A DNA stretch of 64,000 nt from Uloborus plumipes (lineage: Eukaryota > Arthropoda > Arachnida > Araneae > Uloboridae): NCBI GenBank assembly GCA_038373865.1, contig JAXGGA010004463.1:1-64000 (forward strand), given 5' to 3'. The notes below the pieces were generated by a model that was not told the origin of the DNA, did not search any database, and saw only the letters and a list, made by a program, of their open reading frames with translations. The translations under genes and the position numbers were made by a program. Positions 1 to 12,316 of the stretch are shown here, piece after piece. Position 1 is the first letter of the stretch; the number at the start of each line of letters is the position of its first letter.

Positions 1-1
1 T

Positions 2-296
2 CACGTGGAGAAAAAAAAAAGTTTAAAAGAGAAAATAATGTATCCAAAACTCCCAATTGTAACGAACAGTTCTCACGTTGATATGAAAGAAAAAATAATG
101 TATCCAGAAAACTCCGAACCGCAAAGAGCAGTTCCCAGGTTGTCACGTGGAAGAAAGAAAAAAAAAAAGATAATTGAAGAAAGAAAGTAATGCATCCAAA
201 ACTCCGAATCACAACAAACAGTCGGCACGTGGAAGAAGAGCACTCTAAAGACAAAATACTGCATCCGCAGCTCCGAATCATAACGAACAGGTTGTT
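2..296. repeat. Degenerate tandem repeat, about 4 units of 70-82 bp
   Basis: Four units each begin with CACGT(T/G)GA (near 2, 74, 144 and 226), followed by an A/G-rich stretch, then AAAATAATGTATCC or a variant, then CTCCGAATC-ACAACGAACAG or a variant. Unit spacing is 72, 70 and 82 bp and the last unit ends near 295. The open frames across this block are by-products of the A-rich repeat; I see no gene in it. The array may continue to the left of the window. Confidence 0.75.
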
Positions 297-2122
297 GCTC
301 TCTAAAAGAGCCGTAAATCTGGAGGGGGCGGAACAGGTGACACCGAGACGTTCTTGCGTCATCCCCACTCTTTAACAGGTTCGGAAAATCGCCTCCGATG
401 GAGAGAGATTTCTTTCTCGGCCACAAGAAAAAGAGGTGTGCCCTTCGCGATTCCAGTTCTTTATCGTACCCCGATCATGCTATAAATATTCTGGGAGGGA
501 GGAGGATATTATGTGTTATACATAAATGAATGCGTCCGGGAAGGATCCGTGATTTTTTAGCTATATGCGTCTATTTGAATACTCGTCGCATATTTAATAG
601 GGGACCGTCGCAAAGTTGTGCTTCGGCTGCTCGGAAGGGACCGCTTTGAGGATTTGTGGGCAATGTTAGCATCATTGAGAAATACACTCTCGATTATTTA
701 GCGGATTATCCGCAGGACGGATTATCAGCGAGGGTCTCGGAAAAGAAACAAACGCTATTAACACATTTTTTCGAAAAAGCTCGAATTTAAATTTTGGTTT
801 TCTTAACATTTCTTACCCAAGAGTGCGGTGTACTTCATCCAACAAATTATTTTACCTGGGTGTTATCGTAAGTGTCACTTCTTTATAGATTTTGTATGCT
901 TGAGAACCTCAAATACAAATAATTTTTATGCTGTACCTATCGTCACTATTTGTACACATCGCATTTTAAGTGGAATGCAATTATTTTAAAACAAAAGACA
1001 TTTTTTATCCTCTTTACGCCTCATTTTATGCCTTTTCGAATCTTCCGCGATTTTCGTTTTCCTCGATACCCGTGCCACCCAATTCCGCGGGTAATCGGGA
1101 GTGTACTGTAGGTGGAGTCTTCAATTCTTGAAACAAAGATCTCAAGTCACGTGACATATTTTAAAGTAAAGTATTGGAAGAAATCAGGTTGTTTTCACTT
1201 GTTTCATGTAAAACGTGTCTCTCATTTGTCGATGTTGAACCACGTGACTTGGGGTCTTTGTTTCAGCTTTTTCTAAGCCAATTATTAGACTTTGTCCCGC
1301 CACTTACTAATATCTGCACTGGGGTTAGCATTGGCGTTTAAGCTGAGAATTAAGGGGAGTACAATAATATGGGGGGATCAGGGGGGACTACCCAGGACAA
1401 ACACTGGGTACGGAGACCTCCTTAGGAAAGTTTTTAAATTGTGCCTTAAAAGTGCAGATTTTTACACTCGGTTACTTTTTAAAATAGGCGTATCAAGCTT
1501 AGAAATTTTGCGTCGTCTCCATGGAAACCTTACGAAAGAAAACAGCTCCACTCTTTTTTTATGCACTGCTGTTGAGGCATTTCATTTATTTTATGTTTAT
1601 CGAATTAGGCTTACCTCTTTTATTTATGTTCTCATGTCTCAGTTATTTCTCAACGTTTTCTGACAAATCTAGCCATACATTAATACAGCAAAAATTTCTA
1701 AGAAAATATTGTGCTTTATTAACGTTGATTTTTTAATAGAATAATAGTTTTGCACACAAAGCCATTTTAACCGTTGTTGCAAAAGCTAAGTGGTAAAAAG
1801 TCCATAGCGCCATAACTATGACAAACATCAGGAAAATAGTGTGGATAGTGGGAAATTAATTTTACTTTTAGCCATCGCTTCTCGTTACACAAAGTAGAGT
1901 TGATTCCAGAACAGACTAGACTGTTTACTGGAATGACGAGTAAGAATTTGAAAGTTAAAATGGATATTGAAAAGTCATGTTTTTTCCTTTATTAGCATGG
2001 TTGCTCCAAATTAAAAGAAATTGTAATGATGTACCAATAGCTACATAATTTCAGAGCATACAATTTTTCCATTATACAGCTCTGAATAATTCATAATTTA
2101 AGAGATGTGTTTATATGATGGA
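297..2122. other. AT-rich non-coding stretch, no gene recognised
   Basis: I see no conserved protein, RNA gene or clear inverted-repeat boundary here. Two short frames (1292-1663 and 1521-1736) overlap each other and have no recognisable domain or splice context. Base composition is somewhat less AT-rich from 300 to 700 than further right. Confidence 0.5.
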
Positions 2123-2124
2123 TA

Positions 2125-2839
2125 CCGTAAAATAGGAACATTGGGGTGATTCGGAAAAAAACTTCCTGATCATACAAAGAAATTCTTCATAAATATACCG
2201 TCGGGTATTTTTGACAGTTACATTGTTTTAAGAAAGGTATTATTACAAGAAGTTGGAAAAAAATATTTTTGTCATTCTGGCAACCCTATTGACTTCTGTA
2301 CAAGGCTGCAAGCGGGAAGCTAAAAAACATCATGTTTTCATGGTCTGCAAAACTTTGCATGCAAGTAGAGACCACTTTATATTTCAAATCAAAGAATAGC
2401 ATTTTGAATTATGCATATATCTGAGCAACAGAGTACCTCATTAGAAGAGACAACATATTTTAATTGTGGTATAAAAATGAAAAATTCTTCATAATGCCAT
2501 AGGATAAGGATTTGCGGCGTGAATCGGAACACTTTGTTCTGTTGTTCCAATTCAAACCTATTTAAAGGAAAATGTTTGGAAAATAAAGATTTTAACCTCA
2601 ATTCTTCTAGCCAAGACAACGACAAGGATTTATTACTGTTTATCCCTTCTCGTGAGCAACAAGATCTTCGAATGACAGAAAGTTGCAGATTAAAAAAAAA
2701 ATTGCTCCAGGAGACTTCTTTTTACTTAAAATACATGGGGGAAGTCATACAGACTCTATGTAGCAAAAGTTCAGTACACAGAGAACGAGGAATATGTGGG
2801 AAAATCTTACTGGAAGATCTTCGAAACCCAGTGATTTCA

Positions 2840-2885
<46 letters not shown>

Positions 2886-3412
2886 CGCTCATCCCAGAAC
2901 ATGTTATGAAAAAACTGAAGTCAAGCCACAACTGCTAGTTTTAAGGACAAGTACATATTTGTGGACGACATGAATGACTTTCTAATCTTTCTATTTCTTA
3001 AATTCTTAAAATTGATTTTAATTTCTCATAAGTTCAAAATTATTTTGAATTTTTGCAAATCATAAACGTTTACCGGTTTAGAAAATAAACTTTTATTTGA
3101 CAGTAACTATCTGTTCTTATTCTCCCCCCTCAATATTACTCATGTTTGTGAGACCTATTACAGTTTAAATTGAAAAAAATAAAAAAAAATAACATGCGTT
3201 ACGATTGACCCCTATCAGCGGGGTGATTCGGAACACCCCTAAATTCCTATATATATAAACAATAACTGTTAAAAATGTTTTGTCTTTCCTTGGAATATCA
3301 AAAGCAAAGCAAGACCGAAGTTTTCATCCAAAAAATTGAATTTAAAAAATTCTTTTAACTACTTTTTTTACAATCAAAGCTGAAAAGTGTACCGATTCAC
3401 CCCATTTTACGG
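2125..3412. mobile_element. TA-flanked element with terminal inverted repeats (1.29 kb)
   Basis: The left end reads CCGTAAAAT then, after a short insertion, GGGGTGATTCGG. The right end, read on the minus strand, is CCGTAAAATGGGGTGAATCG. Both ends are flanked by TA (2123-2124 and 3413-3414), as expected of Tc1/mariner-type insertion. The phrase GGTGATTCGGAACAC recurs inside (near 3221, and as a variant near 2518), so the ends are partly repeated internally. A 139-codon frame at 2519-2938 runs into a poly-T tract and matches no family I know. I call it a non-autonomous or decayed element; superfamily is inferred from the TA target only. Confidence 0.65.
2842..2883. repeat. Poly-T tract of 42 T
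   Basis: An uninterrupted run of 42 T inside the 2.1-3.4 kb element. It could be the A-tail of a minus-strand retroposed fragment, but I could not find a matching target duplication. The length in the assembly may be unreliable. Confidence 0.8.
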
Positions 3413-3823
3413 TATGATTATTTATTGTCCATTTCGTGAAATTTATAAAAATACTCTTATAGTCTGAATACATAGCGCAGTAATGTTTCTTTTACACTGG
3501 CGATGTGTGGTGACTTACATTGGTCACACTATAAACTGTATATTATTGCATTTCAGGTTTGCTTTCAAGTAAATTAACTTGCACTGTAGATGTGAAAAAA
3601 TAAGTTATTTTTCAAACTATGTTTTCTCTTGAAATTTGTGAAATTTCATTCTTTTTTTTTTTTTTTTTCCATAATTCATCTGTCAAGTTGGAGGTACGGC
3701 ACCACCCAGTAAATCGACAATAGTTTTTCGGATGGTGGGCCCAGTGCTAATTTCAACGGGAGGAAACCTCCCTAATCTGACGCACATTTGCAGGAACCTC
3801 TATACGTCGGCATCCACTTAACT

Positions 3824-4126
3824 ACTGTCTGATTTTCTTAGGTAAAACTTTCCGCGCATTTACGCATGCGTCAGGTCTTCTCTGATCTTACCAAAATAGG
3901 GGTGTTAGCTAAGATAACAATAATAAAAAGCATTTTGAAGCGTATCAAACAACGTGGAACGATGCTAATTTCAAATACATAGTTCAGTTGAATATATCAA
4001 AAAAATGTAACAAATTCAAGTTTTAAATTGAAATCTTCGGAAAGTTATCACCCACAACCCATCTACCCTTTTTTAAGTGGAATTGTTCATGAGTGCTAGG
4101 CGTAGCTTTCATTGACAGAAAGTATT
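3824..4126 (+). repeat. Dispersed repeat, copy 1 (second copy at 57954-58269)
   Basis: Starts TACTGTCTGATTTTCTTAGG and continues through the shared phrase TTTACGCATGCGTCAGGTCT to the region near AGTGCTAGGCG. The copy at 57954-58269, same orientation, matches along nearly the whole length with scattered substitutions and small indels. No terminal inverted repeats, A-tail or coding sequence are evident, so the class is unknown. Confidence 0.8.
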
Positions 4127-4349
4127 CTAGTCTACTTTTTACTTCCAGGATTCCATTAACCCTTTCTGCGAGTTTTAAGCAGCGGTTTCTTTGTTCTCCA
4201 GGCAGTCCATCAATTCTTTTCTGGAATCTCATATCTCTTTTCAAAAATTGTGGATTTATTCCTCATGGGGTATTCAAATAATACAACTTATTTTATCATG
4301 TACTTTTTCAAAAAAAAAAAAAAAAAAAAAGAACACAAATCATTTACTG

Positions 4350-4631
4350 CACGGCAAAAAATTTGTTGTTTTTACAGTGTAATACTGGCAGCAGAGGTTT
4401 CAGTTTAAAACTAATAAACTGTAAAATAAGCAATTTTACAGTTTATTATCATAATTTAAGTTTATTACCACAAAATTAGCTGTATTATACTGCAAAAACA
4501 ACAGTATAATACAGTAATAAACTGTAAAATTAGGAATTTACAGTTTATTACTGTAAAATCAGCAATTTTTACAGTTTGTTACTATAAAATTAGCTGTATT
4601 ATACTGCAAAAGCAACATCTATTTTTTAGTG
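4350..4631. repeat. CACTG-type self-complementary element
   Basis: Begins CACGGCAAAAAATTTGTTG and ends in the opposite sense with a TTTTTTAGTG variant. The interior is made of repeated CTGTAAAAT-TAGCAATTTT-ACAG blocks that are themselves near-palindromic, separated by TTTATTA. It belongs to the same family as the elements at 15910, 17110, 31063 and 49740. It is non-coding. Similar blocks could also be read as an AT-rich minisatellite, but the conserved ends argue for a mobile unit. Confidence 0.65.
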
Positions 4632-4708
4632 TAGAATTGATTTTTATAACGTGATTGGTAAGCACTAGTAAATAAGTGAAACAAAAAACTTTTAGGAATT
4701 GAAATGTA

Positions 4709-4786
4709 CGAACCTCGGTAAGTTGACACCCGCTAACTCGACACGTTTTCATAGTCCCTTGGTGTCGAGTTACCGAGTTTCCACTG
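4709..4786. mobile_element. 78-bp TA-flanked MITE
   Basis: CTCGGTAAGTTGACACC near the left end is mirrored by GGTGTCGAGTTACCGAG near the right end, and the right terminus reads CCACTG. TA dinucleotides flank both sides (4707-4708, 4787-4788). The ends resemble pogo/Tigger-type termini, which is inference. Confidence 0.55.
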
Positions 4787-4895
4787 TATATAATATCCAC
4801 TGTGTACAATATAAATATTGTAAAAATAAGTATCGAAAATATCAAAGCATCATCATAGTTTCAAAATGAATATCGGACTTATATTGTGATATATA

Positions 4896-5071
4896 CAGTC
4901 GACGCTCGATATAACGACCGTCTCCGTCCTGCAGAAAACGGTCTTTATAATGAGTGGTCGCTATAAGAGGTAGAACATAGAGTATATTGGGATACAGTTG
5001 GGGGTTTTCTCACCGGTCGTTATATTAGGATGGTCTTTATAACGTGTGGTCGTTGTAACGAGCGTCGACTG
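4896..5071. mobile_element. 176-bp pogo/Tigger-like MITE
   Basis: Terminal inverted repeats are CAGTCGACGCTCGATATAAC on the left and, on the minus strand from the right end, CAGTCGACGCTCGTTACAAC. The TA target is duplicated at 4894-4895 and 5072-5073. Internal phrases (AACGACC, GTCTTTATAA) are also arranged as inverted pairs. No coding capacity. Assignment to pogo/Tigger rests on the CAG terminus plus TA target and is inferred. Confidence 0.8.
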
Positions 5072-5073
5072 TA

Positions 5074-6819
5074 TTACGATATATATCGCCGAATCTTAGT
5101 TTCAAGCAGTGGCGACCCAATTTTTTTTGAAGGGGGGGGGGGGGTGGCATATTGTCATTGTAAGAAACGAAGCTAATTTTTCGGCTTCGAATTATCACTT
5201 GGGAAAAAACTAAAGCGTACGTTACATTAGCCATATTTGTTTTATTTATAATACTTCACGGATCAGTCTGGTTTTAATAGTTTTTTAAAAACCAAAATAA
5301 ATATCACTAAAGAAGAATGAGAAAGATACCATGAGATCTAGAACTTCTATTCACCAAAAATTATAGACAAATAATATAGATTGATAAACGATACCGCCAA
5401 ATTGATTTAAGCTTCCGCCAACAGCGACCGTCTTGGCGTAAACAGGTGAGTGGCATAAAAAGCGAATTGCGCGTCTAGCCGCTTGCGGCTAGTACTAAAA
5501 TATAATTATAGTATTTCTTATTTTCATACAGTCTGATTTTTCTTAAAATGTTACTTTGTTTCATTCAACAAACCTTAGCTCTAGTCTTTTAATGAATCAT
5601 TAGTTCTCACTCTCCAGGCGAAGCTGATGTTTTGCTTAAAATCTTCATCTCTTTTTAAATGTTTTTTCATTGCTATTTAAAAGGCTTTAGTTGCCATTTA
5701 TCAATTAGCTAAGGTACTTGACCCACTTTGCTTGACAGATTTTTTGACGGACGAAGGCTGTCGTCCCTCGCCAACCGGTCTCTGCTGTAAGGATTCAGTT
5801 CAATACAATTGGCTTGCTATTTGTTCCGATTGCTGGTCAAAAAGAAATAAAACTTTCACTTGTAATTTATGAGTGCCGTTTTTTGATGTTCACTGCAATA
5901 AATTGAAGATTGTTTTACAATTGCTTAATCTTCATTGCAAGGGTTAATTAAAAAAAAAAAAAAAGCAACGGAGCTCTATATTCTTCATGACATAAATGTC
6001 TGAATTCTAAAGAAATTGAAAGAAAGAAAGAAAAAGCGAAATATTGGAGATGAGCTTCTACGAGCTCTCTCACTTAAAAATCAAAAACTTTTTATCCTGA
6101 GGTCCACTCAAAAACTTTTCAACAGGGTTGGGGTTTTGGACATTAGGCATGGGTTAATTATAATGCTGTCCAAAACTGTCCAAAAGTGTACTAAAGCTAA
6201 GGGGATTAAGTATAATCTATATGTATTAGCTGCAATATTTGTAATGCATAAATATAAATATTATTTAGTTCTAATTAATAAATATTTGATAATATTTTTC
6301 CATGAAAAATTAATATTAAAATTGAAAAAAATTAAACTAATACTTAAATTAAAAAGGTAAATTTGCCAACAACACTGCTAGTTAAAATTTCCATATGTAA
6401 GAGTTAGTAGTGTTATGAAAAGAAATTTACATAACTACTCAAATAACTAATTTCAGTTATTTATAACTGAAAAAAATGCCTGTCTAAGTGTAATATATTT
6501 AGAAGGAAAAAATAGCTTAACTTTTTTTGAAGGTTCCTGTATAATAGTTTTACATAATATTTAAATTCAAGAAATAAACAACTTTTGATTCTAGATTAAA
6601 AAATAATAAATGGTTGATATGCAATACATTTCAAAACTAATTATTTAGTTCTTTAAATTATGGTTATTTCATGTCAGAGCATCAAATGGCTCCAAAGTTA
6701 TTTCATCAATATAGTCAAGAGTAGAAAAAAAAAACAAGAAAGCTTTTTTTTTTTCTTTTCAGTTGAAAAGCTGTCATTTAGTGCTTTTAAGTCAATTATT
6801 TTATTATATTTTGAGCACC
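5074..6819. other. AT-rich stretch with a possible single hAT-like end
   Basis: CAGTGGCGACCC at 5107-5118 looks like one terminus of a hAT-type element, followed by a G tract, but I found no partner end. The frame at 6016-6360 is almost entirely AT-rich lysine, isoleucine and leucine codons and matches nothing known. I see no gene here. Confidence 0.45.
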
Positions 6820-6827
6820 TTCATATG

Positions 6828-7364
6828 CAGGGGTGCCCACAGGGGGGGGGGAGGGGTTATGGCGCAAGTTGCGCCATAAAAATGGGGGGGGGGGATTTTT
6901 TAAAGCTAATTAATTAATTTATTTATTTATTAAAATTATTAATTAATTTATTTTTTAATTTAAATTATGGGCTGATTTGTTTTGAATAAAAATTATTCAT
7001 TAATTAATATTTTTAATTCACATTAGTTCTTTTATTTTTTTATTATATTTTTTATTTATTTATTTATTTTGTGTGCGTGTGAGTGTGCTTGGAATGTCTG
7101 AAAAAGAAAAAAAACGATTCTGTTCTACGTATAATTAGTATTTTTAGAAAAATAATAATAAATAAAAAAATAATATTTACAATTTAAAAAAATAAACAAA
7201 TATTTATTTGTTATACCGTAAAAATAAATAAATAATATTTAAAAAAATAAATAAAATAAAAAAGAGGGGTAAAAAAAATAAAAGCACGAGAGGGTTGGGA
7301 AACATTTTGGGGAGGGGGGGGGGGGCATTTGCGCCATTGAGCTTGGGGGAGATGGGCACCCCTG
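6828..7364. mobile_element. hAT-type MITE with perfect 8-bp target duplication
   Basis: Terminal inverted repeats are CAGGGGTGCCCA and TGGGCACCCCTG. The 8-bp target TTCATATG is duplicated exactly at 6820-6827 and 7365-7372, diagnostic of hAT insertion. The subterminal regions contain facing GCGCCAT boxes, and the core is an AT-rich low-complexity stretch of AATTAATTTATT type that is itself roughly palindromic. It is non-coding. A relative, less intact, lies at about 35062-35538. Confidence 0.9.
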
Positions 7365-7372
7365 TTCATATG

Positions 7373-9507
7373 CATATCTTTATAGAAAGTTTGACTTCTA
7401 TTAAAAGCAAAATTATTTAAACCCATAAGTACGGGAAGTGAAAGTGAAATAGTTAAGAGTTTTTAGTTTTTTTTACAGCTTAAAAAGCTTTTTTGACAAG
7501 AGGCTCAAGGAGTGAATCCAAAATGTTCTGGTTTTACACTGAAAAATAAATGTGAAACATTTGAAGCTGGAAAAAATGAGCCATTCATGATTTTTTGAAT
7601 ATTATGATGGAGGTGAGCAGCCCCTGAGTCTCCCAATATGCTACAAAAATATTAGATTTTGAACTTTTCACCTCTTTGGACTCTTTTTCACCTCTTTGGT
7701 TTGTTTAGTTCTGAACGAAAGTTCTTTTTTCGGTTACGAATATGACTTCGCGGGAAAGAGAAAAAACTAAATTGAAAAAAAAAAGTATACTTTATTTAAT
7801 TTCAGGGGAGGGAAGGATTATGATAACTGAAACATAACAATTGCCAAACTCATTTACAAACTTTAACGTTAAACAAGAAAAGGAAATAACTTTAAAGCCA
7901 CACCTTTCTCCCATGCATTCAAAATGGAGTTATCTTTATAAAAGAAGATTTTAAATAATATAAAATAAAATTTACGCCTATCTTTTCCTTCTATATTTCA
8001 AATTGAAGTAGGGTTGAATTTTTTATATCGAATTATTTACATTAATTTGATTTTTTTTCCATATTTCGATTAATGCCTTAATGATTTATAAGTACTCGTT
8101 CATAGAGTGTTTATTTATGTAAATTTTCCTTTTCAGAATAAATGGTATACATGCATTAAATTTTAAAAAATAATATAATTGCTTCTAATATCTGAAAATC
8201 TGATTTTTTCCTCAAATCTATAATTTTCTTCGGCTCATTTTTTTTTCTGCGGAAGTAAAATTAAAAAACAATCTTGCGACTTTATAGTATTTATAAATAT
8301 TTGTTTTTCTTTAAATATTGCGTCAATGTTTAACTTTTCATCTTTTTTTTATTTAGGCTATAATTCTCTTTGTTTTAATATAACTTGCAGTGAAAAAATT
8401 TGCTCACAGCGTATGAATATGTTTTCTGAGGTAACGGCAAAAATTGTTTACTGTTATTACAAAAAAAAAAAATCTTTATTACCGATTAAAATCACAATAG
8501 TGGTTATGAATCTATTGTAATTTCACTTGTACGTGATTTTGATGGAAAAGCAAAATATGAGGAGAAAGACTGCGAACACGCGTTTCGGTATTACACGATC
8601 AGTTGCGCCCCGATGGGAGGTCACGGGAGGTCCCTGTGACCTCCTAAAAATGTTCTAATTCGGCACATTTCGCTGACGATTCGGCAATTTGAAGACAATA
8701 TTGCAACATTGAGATTATTTTTTCTTTTTAATTTTTTTTTTTTTTGAAGATTCCTAATGTTTTTTCTTATTAAATGTTAGGCATTTACGACATGTGTGCA
8801 CTGCATGCTTGAATTTTATCATTCGGTAAAATTGGAACTTCGTTCAGCAAATTAATTTACCCTCTTCCAAAACATTTAGTTCGGGCGCCCTGTACACGAT
8901 GACCACGTGGCTTAATATCTATGAATCGCAAAGAGATTTTGACAATCGTTAGGCATTGGGCAAAGTAACAACAATAAGCGATCTTGATTGTTCTAGGATC
9001 AGAATCAAGTAAAAATCTCCCGAACCGAAGACCAAAGAAAAAAGGGTTTTATTGAAATACTTAGTGCAATAATGATAAAAACCGTACTTACTCTGAAGAA
9101 AATATATTTTAATTCAAATATGTGTGACAGTTACAACAAACCATCCCTCCTCCTCCTCTTTCATCGAAGAAAACATATTTTTATTAAAATAATTAATTAA
9201 GAAACAAACGAAGGATTTAAAAGACATTAAGAATGGCAGCTAAATAAACATCATCAACTTGAAGGGGAAAGAGAATGTCGCTTTATATTTCAAACGTTTG
9301 TAAATTAAAATAATCTTTTAATGTGAAGTATCTTCAGCAGCGAAAGGGTGTTCCACTAGCAAGTAATTTTTTGAATTAGGTTAGATTAATAAAAATGAAA
9401 CGTCTAACCAAACAATTAACTTCAAGGTGAATAAAGACAAAAAAAAGTGTGGTAGTGCATGATACCAATTTTTTTTAATTTATAATTGCTAATTATTTGT
9501 TTATATA
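7373..9507. other. AT-rich stretch, no gene recognised
   Basis: Contains A/T homopolymer tracts (near 8461 and 8729) and no frame with a recognisable domain. The 64-codon frame at 8326-8520 is low-complexity. I see no repeat boundary in this interval. Confidence 0.45.
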
Positions 9508-10376
9508 CTAGCCGGGTACCCGGCCCTGCCCGGGCTTCTGTGGGCGTAGGGTGGTTTAGTGAAACTCATTCATAAATTTCCCAACACTAAAGTGCATATC
9601 TATAAACATAATGGCTACTTCTATAAACAATGGCTATGTTATGGATAAACTATAAAAAAAATAATGCAAGCTAAAAAATAGAAATAGGAATGAAAGTTGG
9701 TAAAAAAAAAACATAGTCAACACGATAACTCCAATACATAATGCTAGATGGTTTTAGCAGCTAAAATAGCAGCCAAATGTTTGAAATAGAAGTTCATTGG
9801 TATATTAAAATAAATATATATTTACAGTATCAATCGCACTGAAATTAACCATTTCCAAATATTGCTCGTTAAATAAGTCCCATTATTAGTTTCTATCCTC
9901 GTGACAACATTGGTGAGGTGAAAACATCTTATGTACCTAATTTAGAAATTTTTTTGACTATAAACACTTTCTATTCTCTAATTATTGCCAAAATCAATTT
10001 TTTTTTTATTTCACCCGTTAGCGATTGTTGGCTCAGATAAATATAAAAATCCTTAGAAGTCAATAAATTCCATACTTACTCCAGAGAAGCCTTGGTTCAA
10101 AATTTTCAATATGATTACAATCAATATTGTTGCTGCATGGCACCAAATTTTTGCAACAATGGGTTGAAAATTTAATCATTTAATGGGGAAATGACATAAA
10201 ATTAACTGTTTTCCATAATAACTTTTTTAAACTAAGCTTTTTAGAAATAAATTATAGCTTATCCTGCTCTCTGTTACTGTAGCTATCTACGGTGAAAAAA
10301 TGGTTAAAATCGGTTCAGTAGTTTGGAAGATTACCCCGGTCATACGTTTTCAAAAGTAGTCTTTTATGTATATAGA
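9508..10376 (-). mobile_element. Helitron-like element 1 (869 bp), first of a tandem array
   Basis: Read on the minus strand the element starts TCTATATAC (right end, 10376) and ends with a GC-rich hairpin region GCCCGGGCAGGGCCGGG followed by TACCCGGCTAG (left end, 9508), then T. A 5-prime TC, a 3-prime hairpin and a terminal CTAG inserted before T are the established marks of Helitrons. There is no Rep/helicase coding sequence, so it is non-autonomous. It abuts element 2 with no intervening base. Confidence 0.75.
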
Positions 10377-12316
10377 CTAGCAGAACCCGGCAGACATTGT
10401 TCTGCCTAGATGTATATTTCGTCTCCACATGGTGTGTTGGATGTAAAATCTATAAAGCGTTGTTGAAAATAGGCATGAAAGATTTTAAAAATTCTAAATC
10501 AAGCAAAGTTGAAATTACGCACTGAACAATCTACAAATAGGCCACCAATTATTTTTAAAAAATTAAAAAATACTGAACAATGAACAACTTTACACATAAT
10601 TTGATTTTAGATAGGAGTTTTATTTACACGTCAAGACGAAGAAGCTCTCCACAAATCATAAAAAGAGATCTTCGTTTTGAAAATAGAATGTAGAGACACA
10701 TAAAATGTATAATGTGACTGGACCATGAATAGCTCTTTTAAATTAATTAAAAAGGAGAGAGAGAGAGAGCAGTGAATAGTAATAAACTGAAATTGACATA
10801 TTTACAATAGAATGTGACTGGACCACAAATAGCTACTTTAAAGTGATAAAAAAAAGCACGGTGAACAAAAGTAAAGAGAAATGTACACATTTAATGTTAC
10901 GTTTGCAAAAATGCACTGGACAATCCAAAAGGTAGACCATCAATCGCTCTTCTAAATTAAGAAAAAAAAAAGCACGGTGAACAATAACAATGAGAAATTT
11001 GCACATTTACAATTACGTTCTAAAAATGCACTGGACATTCCAAAAAAGTAGACCATCAATTGCTCCTTCAAAAAAAGTAAAAAAAACACTGTGAACAGTA
11101 ATAAAGAGAAATATGTATATTTACAAAAGTAGACCATCAATTGTTCCTTTAAATTCAAAAAAAAAAAAAAAAAAGCACGCTGAACAACAATAAAGAAAAA
11201 TTTACGTATGTAAAATTACGTAGTAAAAATTCACTGATCAATCCAAAAAAAAGCAGACCATCAATTGCTCCTTTTATTTAAAAAAAAAGAAAAAAATGAA
11301 AGAAAAGCACGGTAAACAATAATAAAGAAAAATGTACATATGTACGATTACGTTGTAAAAATGCACTGATCAATCCAAAAAAGTGGACCATCAATTGCTC
11401 CCTTAAGTTCAGAAAAAAAAGCACGGTGAATAAAAAAAAAATAAAAAGAAAGAAAGAAAATTACAGATGTGCAGTTACGTTGTAAAAATGCACTGATCAA
11501 TTCAAAAAAGTAGACCGTCAACTGCTCCCTTAAATTAAAAAAAAAAGGTGAACAATAATAAAGAAAAATTTACATATGAACAATTACGCTGTAAAAATGC
11601 ACTGATCAATTACTTTTTGGCAATCTGAAATCAATTTGAATATTATATTTGGCGCTAAATATACACCACTCCGTAAGGCGTTAAAATAATTTCCAACATT
11701 GCGGTATATCATAGCAAATAGTATGGAAATGAAAACGAACTATTGATTGGATGTTTGGCGAGAAAATATAGTAACATACTTTGATTGAAAACAGCAATAG
11801 GTATAAAGAACAAAATAGTGTTCGTCTGGAAAATAATGCATGACATCTAAGCCTCTACAAATCTAAAGGAGTTCTGAAATATGAAACTGAATCTCATTTG
11901 TTTTTAAAAAAAGATTAATCTGTTAATCAAATACCTTTTTTATCCTTTATACTTGAGATAGTTATTGGGAAAACTTCCATTATTAAGGGCTCTTGGCGCG
12001 ATTTAAAAGATCGCCAAATTTACGGTAGCAAGCAATTCCAACTATCTGCCAGAGAGTTGAGTTGATACACTAAATACTCGATTGGATTGATGAAAGCCTT
12101 CGAAAATGGAGTTTTAAATTGAAATCACAAAGACAGAATCAGGTCTAAAATTGAAATAAAAAAATAACTACCCATCGGATTCTGTTGAAACTGGTCTCTA
12201 AACATTCCCAGTACCAAAAGGAACAAACGGTGAAAGTTTCTGCCAAATCTCCCGGATAGTTTCTGAGATCTTAGGGAACACACACACACACCAACATTCA
12301 TTTTTATATATATAGA
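10377..12316 (-). mobile_element. Helitron-like element 2 (1.94 kb)
   Basis: On the minus strand it begins TCTATATATATAAAAATG followed by a CA/GT-rich microsatellite, and ends with the hairpin GGCAGA-ACAATG-TCTGCC then GGGTTCTGCTAG. No Rep or helicase frame exists. About half its length (roughly 10690-11620) is a minisatellite of units of about 105-120 bp. It is nearly identical throughout to element 3, which follows directly head-to-tail. It does not share its 3-prime hairpin sequence with element 1, so the array joins at least two families. Confidence 0.85.
10690..11620. repeat. Internal minisatellite of Helitron element 2
   Basis: About eight units, each containing AAAAGCACGGTGAACAATAA, AAATTTACA-T-TG-A-ATTACG, AAAAATGCACTGATCAATCC and AGTAGACCATCAATTGCTCC or variants. 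Spacing is roughly 105-120 bp because of A-tract length changes. Early units differ more (GTGACTGGACCA, with a GAGAGA tract) than later ones. Confidence 0.8.

Noticed and set aside
2519..2938. 139-codon open frame with a varied amino acid composition
   Set aside because: It lies inside a TA-flanked inverted-repeat element, ends in a poly-T (poly-Phe) run, has no recognisable domain and no splice context.
5107..5150. CAGTGGCGACCC plus G-run as a hAT element
   Set aside because: Only one end is visible; no inverted partner or target duplication found within several kb.
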